Positions 1 to 8,640 of a stretch of DNA of 46,554 nt are shown here, in pieces. The notes below the pieces were generated by a model. That model saw only the letters and a list, made by a program, of their open reading frames with translations, ran no database searches and was not told where the DNA came from. This stretch comes from Natronobacillus azotifigens (GTDB lineage Bacteria; Bacillota; Bacilli; Bacillales; Amphibacillaceae): NCBI RefSeq assembly GCF_026805325.1, contig NZ_JAPRAT010000029.1, forward strand, positions 1-46,554. Reading direction: 5' to 3'. Each line of letters opens with the position of its first letter. Position 1 is the first letter of the stretch. Position numbers and translations under genes: made by a program.

Positions 1-288
1 GTTAATCCAGTTAGTGCAGTAGAATATAATTATAATTCCAGTGGAAAAAACTTTTCAAAAGCTTGGAGTTCTACACCAATTAATACATCAACAAGAACAA
101 TGAAATATGGCTATAATACAACGTGGATTAATGAAGATTACACACATACTTACCATAAGGACAAAACACACTATGCATATGTTAAGAACACTGGCACAGC
201 ACAAGAAAAAAAGGGAAATCCCGGGAAATATGCAAAAGTGGAAGTAAGACATCGACCTGGAACAGTTTACTACTCTTATAGCTATTAA
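1..288 (+). CDS. Lactococcin 972-family bacteriocin, 3' part only
   Basis: An open frame runs in from the window edge and ends at a TAA at 286-288; the start and signal peptide lie outside the window. The last 60 or so residues align by eye with mature lactococcin 972: a YGY motif, then spaced aromatics, the KTHYAYVKNTG stretch (KTHSATVVNNNTG in lactococcin 972), G-x-YAKVEV (G-VWAKATV) and a YYSYSY ending (YYNFW). Lactococcin 972 is an unmodified secreted peptide that blocks septum formation by binding lipid II. The downstream genes (7-TM-type membrane protein and ATPase of the lactococcin 972 group) support the call. The ATG at position 100 is internal to the frame and not the real start. 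The family call is fairly firm; activity and target range cannot be judged. Confidence 0.8.
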   Translation, partial: VNPVSAVEYNYNSSGKNFSKAWSSTPINTSTRTMKYGYNTTWINEDYTHTYHKDKTHYAYVKNTGTAQEKKGNPGKYAKVEVRHRPGTVYYSYSY

Positions 289-404
289 CTATTTAAGAAA
301 AATATATTATTTCCTGTTATAACAATAAAGCGGGTGTTGGTGAAATGATTTTTGATGATAGAAGGTTAGTTCATTGGAAATAACATTCACTGACACTTTT
401 TTTA

Positions 405-583
405 ATAAAGTGAGACTTCAATCAGTGGGGGTTTTTAGGTATTCCCAGTGATTGTTAGTCCTAAAGGATGACCTAAAGGCCCTTGAACCACTCGGGGTGC
501 TATCGTCCGTTACTCCCACGTAGACAACTTGATATTCTCGTTGTTTGAAGTGGGAGTCTTACGGACGGTTGCTACGGAATAAA
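405..583 (+). repeat. Dispersed structured repeat, copy 1
   Basis: Near full-length copy of the roughly 180-bp family described in the findings. It begins ATAAAGTGAGACTTC, forms a left hairpin (CAATCAGTGGGGG arm, here with a shortened right arm), a central CCTAAAGG/ACCTAAAGG section, then a long right hairpin (CGTCCGTTACTCCCAC paired with GTGGGAGTCTTACGGACG) and ends GGAATAAA. It lies between the bacteriocin gene and its membrane-protein gene, in the same orientation. Confidence 0.9.
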
Positions 584-730
584 TGAAGCTTTTATGATCA
601 AAATAATAAACGGAGTTTTTTGGTTCTATGATATTCCCAATATAATACACGAATGTCTTCACCCGTTATGCTTCCTAAGATTAACAATTCAACATCTTAT
701 GTTTTTTTGATATGGAGGATTATTTAAATT

Positions 731-2713
731 ATGGTAAACCCAAAAAAACTAGTTTTTTTTTCTCTTATATTTTTTATCGGATTTACAATTATTGGAGATG
801 CATATATTTATTTTTTAGATGGAAAAATAGCTGAGAGTGATTTTAAGTACACAACGGGAATTAAAGATGAAGACTTAAATCAAGAATACTTACATGACTT
901 GAAAAAGTACGGCAAGGAGTTAGACTTACGTATATACGTGTTAAAATCAACTGTTAATTCTAAAAACGCAGCTAGCTATACTATCTATTCTACAGATGAA
1001 AACAAACCATATTTTAAGAATAGAATTTTAGTAGATAATGATGTTTCCGTATTTAAGTCATTAATTAGTGGGAAAAGAAAGGTCATATTTAAATCCTTCC
1101 ATGATTTAACTACAGAAATAGGAGAAGAAAATTATTATGTTTTTGGTAAGAAAGAAAATGTAGAAATATTACGATCAAAGACAATTGATAAATACGGAAT
1201 GAGCAAGCCTGAAGAAAACAACTATCCCAACGATGCCGTGTTTATGCTTATCTCTTCATGGATTTTTTTATTTATAATCATATTTTTAACTGTATTTTTT
1301 GAAGTAAATAACTCAAGAAAAGAAGTTCTAATTAAATACTTAAATGGTTCTGAAAAAAAAGATATCATTTGTTCCTTAATGATTAATAATTCAATTTCCA
1401 TTGCCAGTAGTGCTCTTATCGGTATGTTATTTGCCCAAATGATAACGGAATCTTTTAAATTCACTTTGATTTCTTGTCTGGCAGTGAGTGGTATTATTAT
1501 TTTTTCCAATTCACTCTACTTTAGGCTTTATAATCTAGATGTTAAAAAGACATTTGTAAAAAGCTTTTATACATTAGGAAATAAAATACTAGCCCTTATC
1601 TTATTATTTATCATAACTGTAACACTAATCATAACGTTAACCATCAATTTAAAATCTATTCATGATGCGGCATTAACCATTAACCAAGAAGATGATTGGA
1701 AAGAATTTTATGATTATGATAATATCTTCTTTTTATTTAAGGATTTATCTCCTACTACAAATTTTGATACTGATAAGCTCCATGCTAGTAATTTTTATAA
1801 TGACAATCTAAATAAATACCAAATTTTTCTGTCGTTTGATTTCTCAAACAATGGTGGTGTGGCATCAAGCATGACAGATACAAATGAATCCTTTATTTAC
1901 TTGAATAAATATGCTAAAAATAGCATCGAGCATTTAGCAATTGATTTAAATAAGCTAAAAGATAATCGTTATTATATTATTTCTCGTTATACTAATAAGG
2001 AATTAAAAGAAAAAAATATATTTGATCCAATCGCCTCTAACGAGATCACCAACTTGTTACAAAGTAATACCGGAAATTTTGAAACAATCTTTATTGAAGA
2101 TTCTTATGAATTACTCGTTTACGATATTAATATTTCGAACTTAGCAGATAATTATAAAAAAAATCCTATTATTATTCTGGATACTCATGATAAATTTCCT
2201 AGCAATCTAATGACGAGCTATATTTTTAATTCTCTAGTTAATTTTAAAAATCATAACAATTTTGAAACTTTTATCACGGAAATAGGTTATGAAAATGAAA
2301 CCTTTTACAAAAATAATATAAAGGACTTGTATTTAGAAAAACGTAATGAAAAGATTCTAATTTTATTGATTAATATTATTTTAAGTATCATGATCCTAAT
2401 TCTATTTAATGTCTCTCTATCTACTATTTTTAATGCGGACTTTAATTCCAGATCTGTTGAGATAGCTCTTTTTAAAGTGCTTGGAAAAACCCTTTTTCAG
2501 CGCTATAAAGGTATTTTTAAAATTTTAATTGGTGCTCTTATTTCTGGAATAATAACTGCTTTTTCAGGAAAATTTTTCTTTTATCAATTCTCCCTTGTAT
2601 ATATCTTAGCTGCAAGTTTCATTGTACTCATAAACACGATTATTATTCTTTTGTTCTTTATCAATAAATATGAAAAAATTAGTATACCCCGCGTATTAAA
2701 AGGTGGTGTGTAA
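731..2713 (+). CDS. Bacteriocin-associated integral membrane protein (putative immunity/export, DUF1430-like)
   Basis: 660 residues. One membrane segment near the N-terminus (about 8-28), a cluster at about 170-305 (four helices), a long extracytoplasmic region of about 250 residues, and three C-terminal helices (about 565-655) with an FtsX-like look. Size, layout and position between a lactococcin 972-type peptide and a small ATPase match the family called bacteriocin-associated integral membrane (putative immunity) protein in lactococcin 972 loci. It probably forms an MacB/FtsX-type complex with the ATPase encoded next, giving immunity or export. A GGAGG at 714-718 precedes the ATG by 12 bases, a rather wide gap. 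The protein is rich in Lys, Asn and Ile, as is the whole operon. Family fairly sure; whether it exports or protects is inferred only. Confidence 0.8.
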   Translation: MVNPKKLVFFSLIFFIGFTIIGDAYIYFLDGKIAESDFKYTTGIKDEDLNQEYLHDLKKYGKELDLRIYVLKSTVNSKNAASYTIYSTDENKPYFKNRILVDNDVSVFKSLISGKRKVIFKSFHDLTTEIGEENYYVFGKKENVEILRSKTIDKYGMSKPEENNYPNDAVFMLISSWIFLFIIIFLTVFFEVNNSRKEVLIKYLNGSEKKDIICSLMINNSISIASSALIGMLFAQMITESFKFTLISCLAVSGIIIFSNSLYFRLYNLDVKKTFVKSFYTLGNKILALILLFIITVTLIITLTINLKSIHDAALTINQEDDWKEFYDYDNIFFLFKDLSPTTNFDTDKLHASNFYNDNLNKYQIFLSFDFSNNGGVASSMTDTNESFIYLNKYAKNSIEHLAIDLNKLKDNRYYIISRYTNKELKEKNIFDPIASNEITNLLQSNTGNFETIFIEDSYELLVYDINISNLADNYKKNPIIILDTHDKFPSNLMTSYIFNSLVNFKNHNNFETFITEIGYENETFYKNNIKDLYLEKRNEKILILLINIILSIMILILFNVSLSTIFNADFNSRSVEIALFKVLGKTLFQRYKGIFKILIGALISGIITAFSGKFFFYQFSLVYILAASFIVLINTIIILLFFINKYEKISIPRVLKGGV

Positions 2714-2714
2714 A

Positions 2715-3323
2715 ATGATAGAAATTAGAAATATTACTAAAAAATTTGAAGAGCGCGTGATATTTAATAACTTTTCATGTTCGATAAAACAAGGGGAGTT
2801 TGTCGTATTCAGTGGTAGGAGTGGAAGTGGTAAAACTACACTGTTAAATATTATTGGAGGCATTGAGAAAATAGATAACGGGAAGGTATTCATTGATGAT
2901 TTAGACTTAGCAAAGAATGCTAATATTATTAAGATATATAGAGAAAAGATTGGCTTCCTTTTTCAGAACTTTGCATTGGTAGAAAATAAGACGGTTGAAG
3001 AAAACATTTTAATGATTGATAAAAGATACCGAAACCAACTGACAGTCTCATCAACTTTAGAAAAAGTAGGCTTGAAAGGTTATGAGCATAATAAAATATA
3101 TACTTTATCTGGGGGAGAGCAACAAAGAGTTGCAATAGCTCGTCTACTCATGAAAAGATGTAGCATTATATTAGCTGATGAACCAACAGGAAGTTTAGAT
3201 ACATACAATGCTAACCTCATTGTAGAGCATTTAAAAGAATTAAACAGCATTGGGAAGACGATCATTTTAGTTACACATGATGAAGAATTGAAAAAATTGG
3301 GAGATGTTATAATTGAGTTATAA
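2715..3323 (+). CDS. ABC transporter ATP-binding protein, lactococcin 972 group
   Basis: About 202 residues, a complete single ABC domain of LolD/MacB type. Walker A is GRSGSGKTT (near residue 35-43), the Q-loop is in FLFQNFALV, the signature LSGGEQQRVAIARLL near 130, Walker B SIILADEPTGSLD and the switch histidine VTHDEE near 190. The ATG at 2715 is preferred because AAGGTGGTG lies 7 bases upstream and it starts just after the stop of the membrane-protein gene (2711-2713), so the two are translationally coupled. It should energise the upstream 660-residue membrane protein. Domain call certain; bacteriocin role follows from context. Confidence 0.92.
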   Translation: MIEIRNITKKFEERVIFNNFSCSIKQGEFVVFSGRSGSGKTTLLNIIGGIEKIDNGKVFIDDLDLAKNANIIKIYREKIGFLFQNFALVENKTVEENILMIDKRYRNQLTVSSTLEKVGLKGYEHNKIYTLSGGEQQRVAIARLLMKRCSIILADEPTGSLDTYNANLIVEHLKELNSIGKTIILVTHDEELKKLGDVIIEL

Positions 3324-3762
3324 GAAAAATATTTTAAAAATAAGTATTGGACTTGTATTCGGATTTTTATTATATTTAGCAATTCATCTATATGTCAATC
3401 AACAGGTGATAAACACCTATGCATCCGGGTTTGGAAAAAATCCGCTTGATGATTATGTTAAAAGTGAATCTAATTTAATTCTATCAGTCTATGATGCACC
3501 TCTTTTTCAGACCTATACAAATTTAGCAATTCACAACAGCAAAGAAAAAGTAGATTTAATTATCTGGGTTCCTCTCTATAGTAAAAGTTTGTCCTATGGT
3601 CTCGTTGTGACAGATGATAAAAATGAAATAAGCTACCAAATTGACGTGAATGAACACTTAGAAACAGAAGATGATGATTATAAAGAATTACTTAAAACGA
3701 AACAAACTGCTATTAATGAGATTAAGTCCATCGCTAAAAAAGAATGGGGATTAGAATTCTAA
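3313..3762 (+). CDS. Membrane-anchored protein of bacteriocin operon, function unknown
   Basis: 149 residues, starting at a TTG that overlaps the end of the ATPase gene by 11 bases, with GGGAG about 9 bases upstream; overlap and orientation make it the last gene of the operon. One N-terminal membrane segment (about 10-28) is followed by a roughly 120-residue extracytoplasmic domain that is acidic near the C-terminus. No family was recognised. Its place in the lactococcin 972-type operon suggests an accessory or immunity role, which is inference. The start codon is the least certain part; a downstream start would remove the anchor. Confidence 0.65.
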   Translation: MSYKKNILKISIGLVFGFLLYLAIHLYVNQQVINTYASGFGKNPLDDYVKSESNLILSVYDAPLFQTYTNLAIHNSKEKVDLIIWVPLYSKSLSYGLVVTDDKNEISYQIDVNEHLETEDDDYKELLKTKQTAINEIKSIAKKEWGLEF

Positions 3763-3860
3763 AAAAGGCCCTGGGTCTAGGTTCCTTATTAATGGACAGT
3801 CAAGCCACGACATTTATAGTAAATAAAATCGAATGAAAAAAACTTTAAATAGTTGTTTTA

Positions 3861-3885
3861 GAAGAAAGGTTAAGCCCCTTTCTTC
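3861..3885. terminator. Weak hairpin between convergent units
   Basis: GAAGAAAGG and CCTTTCTTC form a 9-bp stem with a 7-base loop in the 271-bp gap between the bacteriocin operon and the convergent histidine-kinase gene. There is no long T-run on either side, so terminator function is doubtful. The rest of the gap (3763-4033) shows no gene. Confidence 0.35.
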
Positions 3886-4033
3886 TTGGTTAATTCTATA
3901 ATTTCTTTTTAGTATCTTTTTTCGAAACGAACAGCCTTCTCACGTCATGGCACCTTTTAATCCCTTTTCTTTCGATAATTTTCGTCTGCTTTTTTATTTG
4001 GCCGTACTACAGCATACCAACCCTTAGTTCATT

Positions 4034-5404
4034 TTATCGACTTATATTTATTGTAAATGTAGTCCCCTCTCCTAATACACTTTTCACTTCTACAGTACCA
4101 CCATGTAGCTCAACAATTTCTTTCACGATCGCTAGGCCTAATCCTGTTCCACCCAATGCTCGTGACCGTGATTTATCTACACGATATAGTCGTTCCCAAA
4201 TGTATGGGAGATCTTTTTCGGGAATACCTTCTCCCTGATCGCGAACGTCTATGCTAACACCATACTTTTGTTCATGGACAACAACCTCTACACTTGTCGA
4301 TTCAGATGAATACTTCCTTGCATTATCAAGTAAATTATTAATGACTTGTCGAAACCGGATGGGATCGATATTAACATAGATATCTTTCGCACAGATTAAT
4401 TGCAGAGATATGTTTTTTTCCATAAATGCCGGCGTTAGTTTACTAACAATTTCTTTAAGAAAATCACATAATGGAATCTCCTCTTTAGAAATAGAAAATT
4501 GATTTTTATCCATCTTAGCAAGAAGAAATAGCTCTTTTACCATCTCGGTTAGTTGTGTCGCCTCTTCTTGGATGATTGATGCAAACTTCTCACGATCTTC
4601 GACACTAAGATTTGGTCTGTTTAAAATATCTGCGTACCCTTTTAAATAGGTGAGAGGCGTTCTTAGTTCATGGGAAACACTAGACAAAAATTCCGTTCGC
4701 TCATTTTTTAGATGTTCTAATTCTTCAGAAAGTGTATATATTTCCCTAGCAAGCTCGCCTAATTCATCATCCCGGTGAATATCTAAGGTTACAGCATTGC
4801 CTTGTCTCGTTATATTTTTCGTTGCTTCTTTCATTTTTATTAAAGGCTGTGTGATAAATTGAGATAAGAAAAAGATAGCAATAATAGATATGATAATCGC
4901 TATCCCACCGATAACGAGAAATAGCAGGGTAATATTTCTTATCATCGTACGAATTGGATTCGTGTCGGCAAACATAAAGACATATCCTTCATAAGTACCA
5001 TCTATTTCAATAGGACTTATGGTAGCTAAGTACCTCTCTGTATTCCACCTTTCTTCTACCAATGTACCATGGTGGGTGAAATCCATTGACTTTCCTATAT
5101 CTATAAGAATCTCCATATTTTCATTGAAATCATGGGAGGCACCAATAATATCAAACTGATCATCTGTGATAATCACTTTTGTATCTCCCTCCGCCTCCAT
5201 TAAAGCCACATGTTCGATGGTATTCGGAGTGAAATTTTTTTCTAATACATCTCGATGATTCATCCCACGTCCTAATAAATTATCCGTTTCATTTTCTATT
5301 CTCTCCCTTGCTATAAATATGTAAAGAAAGAAAAACAAAAGCATTTCCAATATTAGAATTACTAGTAAAAATGAAATCCCCAACTTAAATGAGATTTTTT
5401 TCAA
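4034..5404 (-). CDS. Two-component sensor histidine kinase
   Basis: 456 residues. An N-terminal membrane segment (about 8-30), an extracytoplasmic sensor region of about 130 residues, a second membrane segment (about 157-182), a HAMP linker, a DHp domain with the phospho-acceptor in SVSHELRTPL (near 243-252), then the HATPase domain with N-box (INNLLDNARKYS), G1 (DQGEGIP) and G2 (GGTGLGLAIV). It starts at a TTG with AGGAGG 8 bases upstream. It pairs with the response regulator encoded 43 bases upstream on the same strand. The copper genes that follow upstream suggest a CusS-like metal sensor, but the sensor domain shows no obvious Met/His cluster, so the signal is unknown. Confidence 0.93.
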   Translation of the reverse strand: MKKISFKLGISFLLVILILEMLLFFFLYIFIARERIENETDNLLGRGMNHRDVLEKNFTPNTIEHVALMEAEGDTKVIITDDQFDIIGASHDFNENMEILIDIGKSMDFTHHGTLVEERWNTERYLATISPIEIDGTYEGYVFMFADTNPIRTMIRNITLLFLVIGGIAIIISIIAIFFLSQFITQPLIKMKEATKNITRQGNAVTLDIHRDDELGELAREIYTLSEELEHLKNERTEFLSSVSHELRTPLTYLKGYADILNRPNLSVEDREKFASIIQEEATQLTEMVKELFLLAKMDKNQFSISKEEIPLCDFLKEIVSKLTPAFMEKNISLQLICAKDIYVNIDPIRFRQVINNLLDNARKYSSESTSVEVVVHEQKYGVSIDVRDQGEGIPEKDLPYIWERLYRVDKSRSRALGGTGLGLAIVKEIVELHGGTVEVKSVLGEGTTFTINISR

Positions 5405-5447
5405 ATGCTTACCTCCTTTCTATTCATCATTTTTGACTGAATCGAGT

Positions 5448-6119
5448 TTATTCATTTACCCATTTATAACCAACACCCCATACTGTCTTTAAATGGTCAT
5501 CAATTGGGAAGCCTGATTTTCTTACTTTTTCCCGCATATTACGAACGTGAGAATCAATCGTTCTTCCTTCCGTATCTGCATCCATTCCCCAAATCAAATC
5601 GATCAGCTGTTCTCTTGAATAAACACGATTTGGTTTTTTGATTAAATAGCCTATGATTGAGAATTCTTTTGGAGTGAGCGGAATGGTTTGGTCCATATAA
5701 GTTAGTTCATGGGTTGATTCGTCCCATGTTAATTCGTTGATTTCCATTGTATTTTCATGCCCACTTCTACGTAAGACCGCATCAATTCTCGCAATAAGTT
5801 CTTCTTCATTAAATGGTTTTGTTATATAATCATCTGCCCCAGATTTTAAACCTCTCACCACATCTTCCTTCGCTTCTCTTGCTGTCAACATAATAATTGG
5901 CACATTAGAAAAAGCACGTATCTGTTTGCATACATGAAAACCACTAACCTCCGGCATCATGATATCAAGTAAAACAACGTCATAACGATTACTCTTAACC
6001 TTTTCTACGGCCACCGCTCCAGAAATTGTTTTCTCACATGTAAATCCGATTGGTTCAAGATATAGTTCTAGTAAATCAAGCATTCTGGTTTCATCATCTA
6101 CTAGCAATATTTTTATCAT
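5448..6119 (-). CDS. OmpR/PhoB-family response regulator
   Basis: 223 residues: receiver domain (ILLVDDE start, phospho-acceptor Asp in VVLLDIMMPE near 53, conserved Lys in ITKPF near 103) and a C-terminal winged-helix DNA-binding domain ending in RTIDSHVRNMREK and VWGVGYKW. It is upstream of and co-oriented with the histidine kinase, so the two form one operon. Likely controls the adjacent metal-handling genes; target sites were not identified. Confidence 0.94.
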   Translation of the reverse strand: MIKILLVDDETRMLDLLELYLEPIGFTCEKTISGAVAVEKVKSNRYDVVLLDIMMPEVSGFHVCKQIRAFSNVPIIMLTAREAKEDVVRGLKSGADDYITKPFNEEELIARIDAVLRRSGHENTMEINELTWDESTHELTYMDQTIPLTPKEFSIIGYLIKKPNRVYSREQLIDLIWGMDADTEGRTIDSHVRNMREKVRKSGFPIDDHLKTVWGVGYKWVNE

Positions 6120-6286
6120 GTCTACAACCCCTTTTCTTGCAAATCCATTTGTATTTCTCTTGTGCTATCGATAGTTTCCGTTACATCTTCTATCTTACAA
6201 GTAAATTGTGTAGATTGTTTATTTTATCATCCTGTGAATAGGTAACAACGTTGTGGAAGAGCAAAAATGTCTACAATTTAGAAAAA

Positions 6287-6323
6287 AGGATGTAACTAAA
6301 AAATCTCTTTTAGTATACATCCT
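6287..6323 (-). terminator. Rho-independent terminator of the copper-gene run
   Basis: On the minus strand AGGATGTATACTAAAA pairs with TTTTAGTTACATCCT across a short loop and is followed by TTTTTTC. It lies 6 bases downstream of the DUF2933 gene stop and upstream of the two-component pair, so it separates the two units. Confidence 0.8.
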
Positions 6324-6328
6324 CTCCT

Positions 6329-6565
6329 TTATTTTGTGTTGTTAATAGTACTCTGTGATACGTCTACTTTCTTTTGTAAGGATTCGTTTTGTTCTTTTAA
6401 GATCTTAATCTCTTCCTCTAATTGCTTTACTTTACAACGTTGATCTTTCTCAACACCACTCGCTTGTTTGTGATGGTTTCCTCCACCGTGTCCTTTATGA
6501 CTCCCGTGCATGAATAGCATCATAAGAGGACAAATCAAAAGCACTAATAATAGGGACCATTCCAA
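6329..6565 (-). CDS. DUF2933-type small membrane protein
   Basis: 78 residues. A single hydrophobic segment near the N-terminus (WSLLLVLLICPLMMLFMHG), a His/Gly-rich patch (HKGHGGGNHHK) and a C-terminal coiled coil (about 45-72, heptads of Leu/Val with Glu/Lys). This is the usual layout of DUF2933 proteins found in copper- and heavy-metal-resistance clusters of Firmicutes. I chose the TTG at 6565 because GGAGG lies 8 bases before it; a longer frame to 6580 would put the ribosome-binding site inside the gene. The His patch could bind metal (inference). Confidence 0.75.
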   Translation of the reverse strand: MEWSLLLVLLICPLMMLFMHGSHKGHGGGNHHKQASGVEKDQRCKVKQLEEEIKILKEQNESLQKKVDVSQSTINNTK

Positions 6566-6599
6566 AATAAACACCTCCAAAATTCCTTAATAAATTAAT

Positions 6600-6815
6600 T
6601 TAGTTATATGCGATAACTTGATAGCCCGTATCAGTAATTGCTTTTATTAAATTTTTTATATCAATCTTCGAGATTTCATACATAATCTTCACTGTTTTAT
6701 CAACTACACTGACGTCTGAATGCCAAACTCCCTCCAATTGTTCCAGCGATCCTTGAATGGACTTGGCACAATGACCGCATGACATACCCTCGACATAAAA
6801 AATTATCGTTTCCAT
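6600..6815 (-). CDS. Heavy-metal-associated (HMA) domain protein, CopZ-like
   Basis: 71 residues, a single ferredoxin-fold HMA domain with the metal-binding motif GMSCGHCAKSI at about 10-20 and the usual second half ending in GYQV. Proteins of this size are cytosolic copper chaperones or mercury/cadmium-type binding proteins. A TAGGAGGATGAA precedes the ATG. It lies 34 bases from the DUF2933 gene. No copper P-type ATPase, the usual partner, is present in the window. CopZ is the closest known type but the symbol is not assigned. Confidence 0.88.
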   Translation of the reverse strand: METIIFYVEGMSCGHCAKSIQGSLEQLEGVWHSDVSVVDKTVKIMYEISKIDIKNLIKAITDTGYQVIAYN

Positions 6816-6840
6816 TTCATCCTCCTAATTATTGAACCGA

Positions 6841-7455
6841 CTAGTTCGGTTTAACTACCAACTTTCTCACAATGCTAGAAAACAAATCCTCTTTCTCTTC
6901 AATTTCTAGTCCAGCCAGTTTGATATTCTCCAATGTTTTACGATTGATATTTGCTCCCCACATATTGACCGTAATCGGATTAACCAGATCCATCATTTTT
7001 CCGATCACTTCATTATCACTTCTCATATGCTCCAACAGAAGAATTTTCCCACCAGGTTTACGAACCCTGGCCATTTCTTTCAATCCTCTTACAGGATCAG
7101 GTACAGAGCAATACACACATGTAGCTACCACAAAGTCAAAAGTATTGTCAGGAAAGTTCATCTGTTGCACATCCATTTCTTTCGACGTTATTTCGTATGG
7201 TAGAGTTAGAGCGTTTGCTTTTTCCCTTGCTTGTTTTAACATACCCGAACTAAAATCTATCGCCGTCAAATGAATATCGTCAGGATAAAAAGGCAAATTT
7301 GCTCCAGTACCGATGCCTACTTCTAGAACGTTACCTGATACGTTACTAAGCAGATCTTTTCTCCAACTTTCTTTTATCATTTTATCCATGGAGTCGTATA
7401 TTCCCGAAATCCGATTATATCGCATCTTGATTTTTTCGGTTAATTTCTTGTCCAT
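6841..7455 (-). CDS. Class I SAM-dependent methyltransferase
   Basis: 204 residues from the ATG at 7455, chosen because GGAGG lies 8 bases upstream; the open frame continues to 7512 without a better site. SAM-binding motif I is VLEVGIGTGANLPFYP (near 40-55), followed by the acidic loop (LTAIDFS) and the FDFVVATCVYCSVPDP region typical of UbiE/phospholipid N-methyltransferase-like proteins. Such a gene often travels with DUF2933, HMA and lgt genes in metal-resistance islands. Its substrate is unknown. Confidence 0.85.
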   Translation of the reverse strand: MDKKLTEKIKMRYNRISGIYDSMDKMIKESWRKDLLSNVSGNVLEVGIGTGANLPFYPDDIHLTAIDFSSGMLKQAREKANALTLPYEITSKEMDVQQMNFPDNTFDFVVATCVYCSVPDPVRGLKEMARVRKPGGKILLLEHMRSDNEVIGKMMDLVNPITVNMWGANINRKTLENIKLAGLEIEEKEDLFSSIVRKLVVKPN

Positions 7456-7554
7456 AACGAATATCCTCCAGAAATACATTGGTTCTGTTTTGTTTCTCCA
7501 TTCATTAAACATTTTTTCATGCTTGTATATTCATATCTGATTGATTCGAAAAAG

Positions 7555-8388
7555 TTAGCCTTGTACACCATAATATAAGAGAAGCGATGATAGTATAAGA
7601 GCCACCACCACTAAAGCAACTTTAATAACATCACTTTTATTTATTGTCATGAAACGACCTTTCTTAACTACTTCCTCTTTTTTTCGATAGTTAATGAGAA
7701 CAAGCCCAACAATTATTCCAATCAAACTCATTAGATGACTAACTGTGAATGGCCCAAAAATTATTGGATTTATTCTTGAAAATTCAACAATGGCTCTGAT
7801 AATCATAAAACCGATAAAATAGTGCAGAAATACCTGACCACTATAAGCAGTTCTTTTCAATCGTAACCATAAATAACCAAACAAGATGAAGTTTAAAGTA
7901 AATTCATATGCCTGTGCGGGATGTAAATACTCCCCATTTACTTCTATTCCCAATGGAAAGTTTGAAGAAACGGGCATACCGAATACATCACACCCTATTC
8001 GACTAATTCCTTGTGCTAATATCAATGCAGGCGCAACTAAATCTAGTGATTTCCAAACGGGAATCTGACGCCGCTTTAATAATAAATACCCTGCCAAAAG
8101 ACCGCCTATTATCCCCCCATGAATAGAAAGTCCTCCTTGATGAATAAATAGGATCTCGATCGGATTTGCTAAATAAAAAATAGGGTTATAAATGAAAACA
8201 TAAACAAGACGTGCTCCTATTACTCCACCAACCAGGGAATAGACCGCTACATCTAGCAATACTTGATGATTCATTTCGCGTTTTTTTGCCTCTCTTATAA
8301 ATAAAAAGATACCTACTGCTGCCCCAATCGCAATCATTAACCCAAACAAATGCAGGGTAAAGGGCCCAAAACTTATCAAAGGCTTCAT
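7555..8388 (-). CDS. lgt: Prolipoprotein diacylglyceryl transferase paralogue
   Basis: 277 residues, about seven membrane helices. The Lgt signature is present in part: HQGGLSIHGGIIGG (about 83-96) matches the H-G-G-loop. The second motif reads SRIGCDVFG where classical enzymes have GR-G-NF-N-E, so the asparagine and glutamate are replaced. Such variant Lgt copies occur in metal-resistance cassettes, whereas the housekeeping lgt usually sits with hprK. It may lipidate lipoproteins of this module, or may have changed function. Family sure, activity uncertain. Confidence 0.88.
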   Translation of the reverse strand: MKPLISFGPFTLHLFGLMIAIGAAVGIFLFIREAKKREMNHQVLLDVAVYSLVGGVIGARLVYVFIYNPIFYLANPIEILFIHQGGLSIHGGIIGGLLAGYLLLKRRQIPVWKSLDLVAPALILAQGISRIGCDVFGMPVSSNFPLGIEVNGEYLHPAQAYEFTLNFILFGYLWLRLKRTAYSGQVFLHYFIGFMIIRAIVEFSRINPIIFGPFTVSHLMSLIGIIVGLVLINYRKKEEVVKKGRFMTINKSDVIKVALVVVALILSSLLLYYGVQG

Positions 8389-8460
8389 TTATATTCTCCT
8401 CATCCATTTCTTTTTTTGATATAGTTAGCCAAATACTTTTACAAAAACATACCTCTTCTC

Positions 8461-8640
8461 ATAAAGTGAAGCTTCATTCAATGGGGTTCTTAGGTACTCC
8501 CTGATTGTTAGCCCTAAAAGATGACCTAATAAAGGCCCTTGAAGCCCTCGGAGCGCTAACACCCGTTACTCCCACTTAAGTAGTTTTGGTATTCTTGTTG
8601 TTTTGAATTGGGAGTCTTTTGGACGATTGCTCCGAGATAA
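8461..8640 (+). repeat. Dispersed structured repeat, copy 2 (diverged)
   Basis: Full-length but the most diverged copy: starts ATAAAGTGAAGCTTC, ends CTCCGAGATAA. The left hairpin has lost part of its right arm and the right hairpin carries several mismatches without compensating changes. It lies upstream of lgt, in opposite orientation to it. Confidence 0.88.

Noticed and set aside
405..583. Repeat family considered as a CRISPR array
   Set aside because: Copies are kilobases apart, long and structured, with no spacers or cas genes.
8461..8640. Repeat family considered as integron attC sites (GTTAGCC word plus hairpin)
   Set aside because: The matching RYYYAAC end is missing, no integron integrase is present and copies do not separate cassettes.
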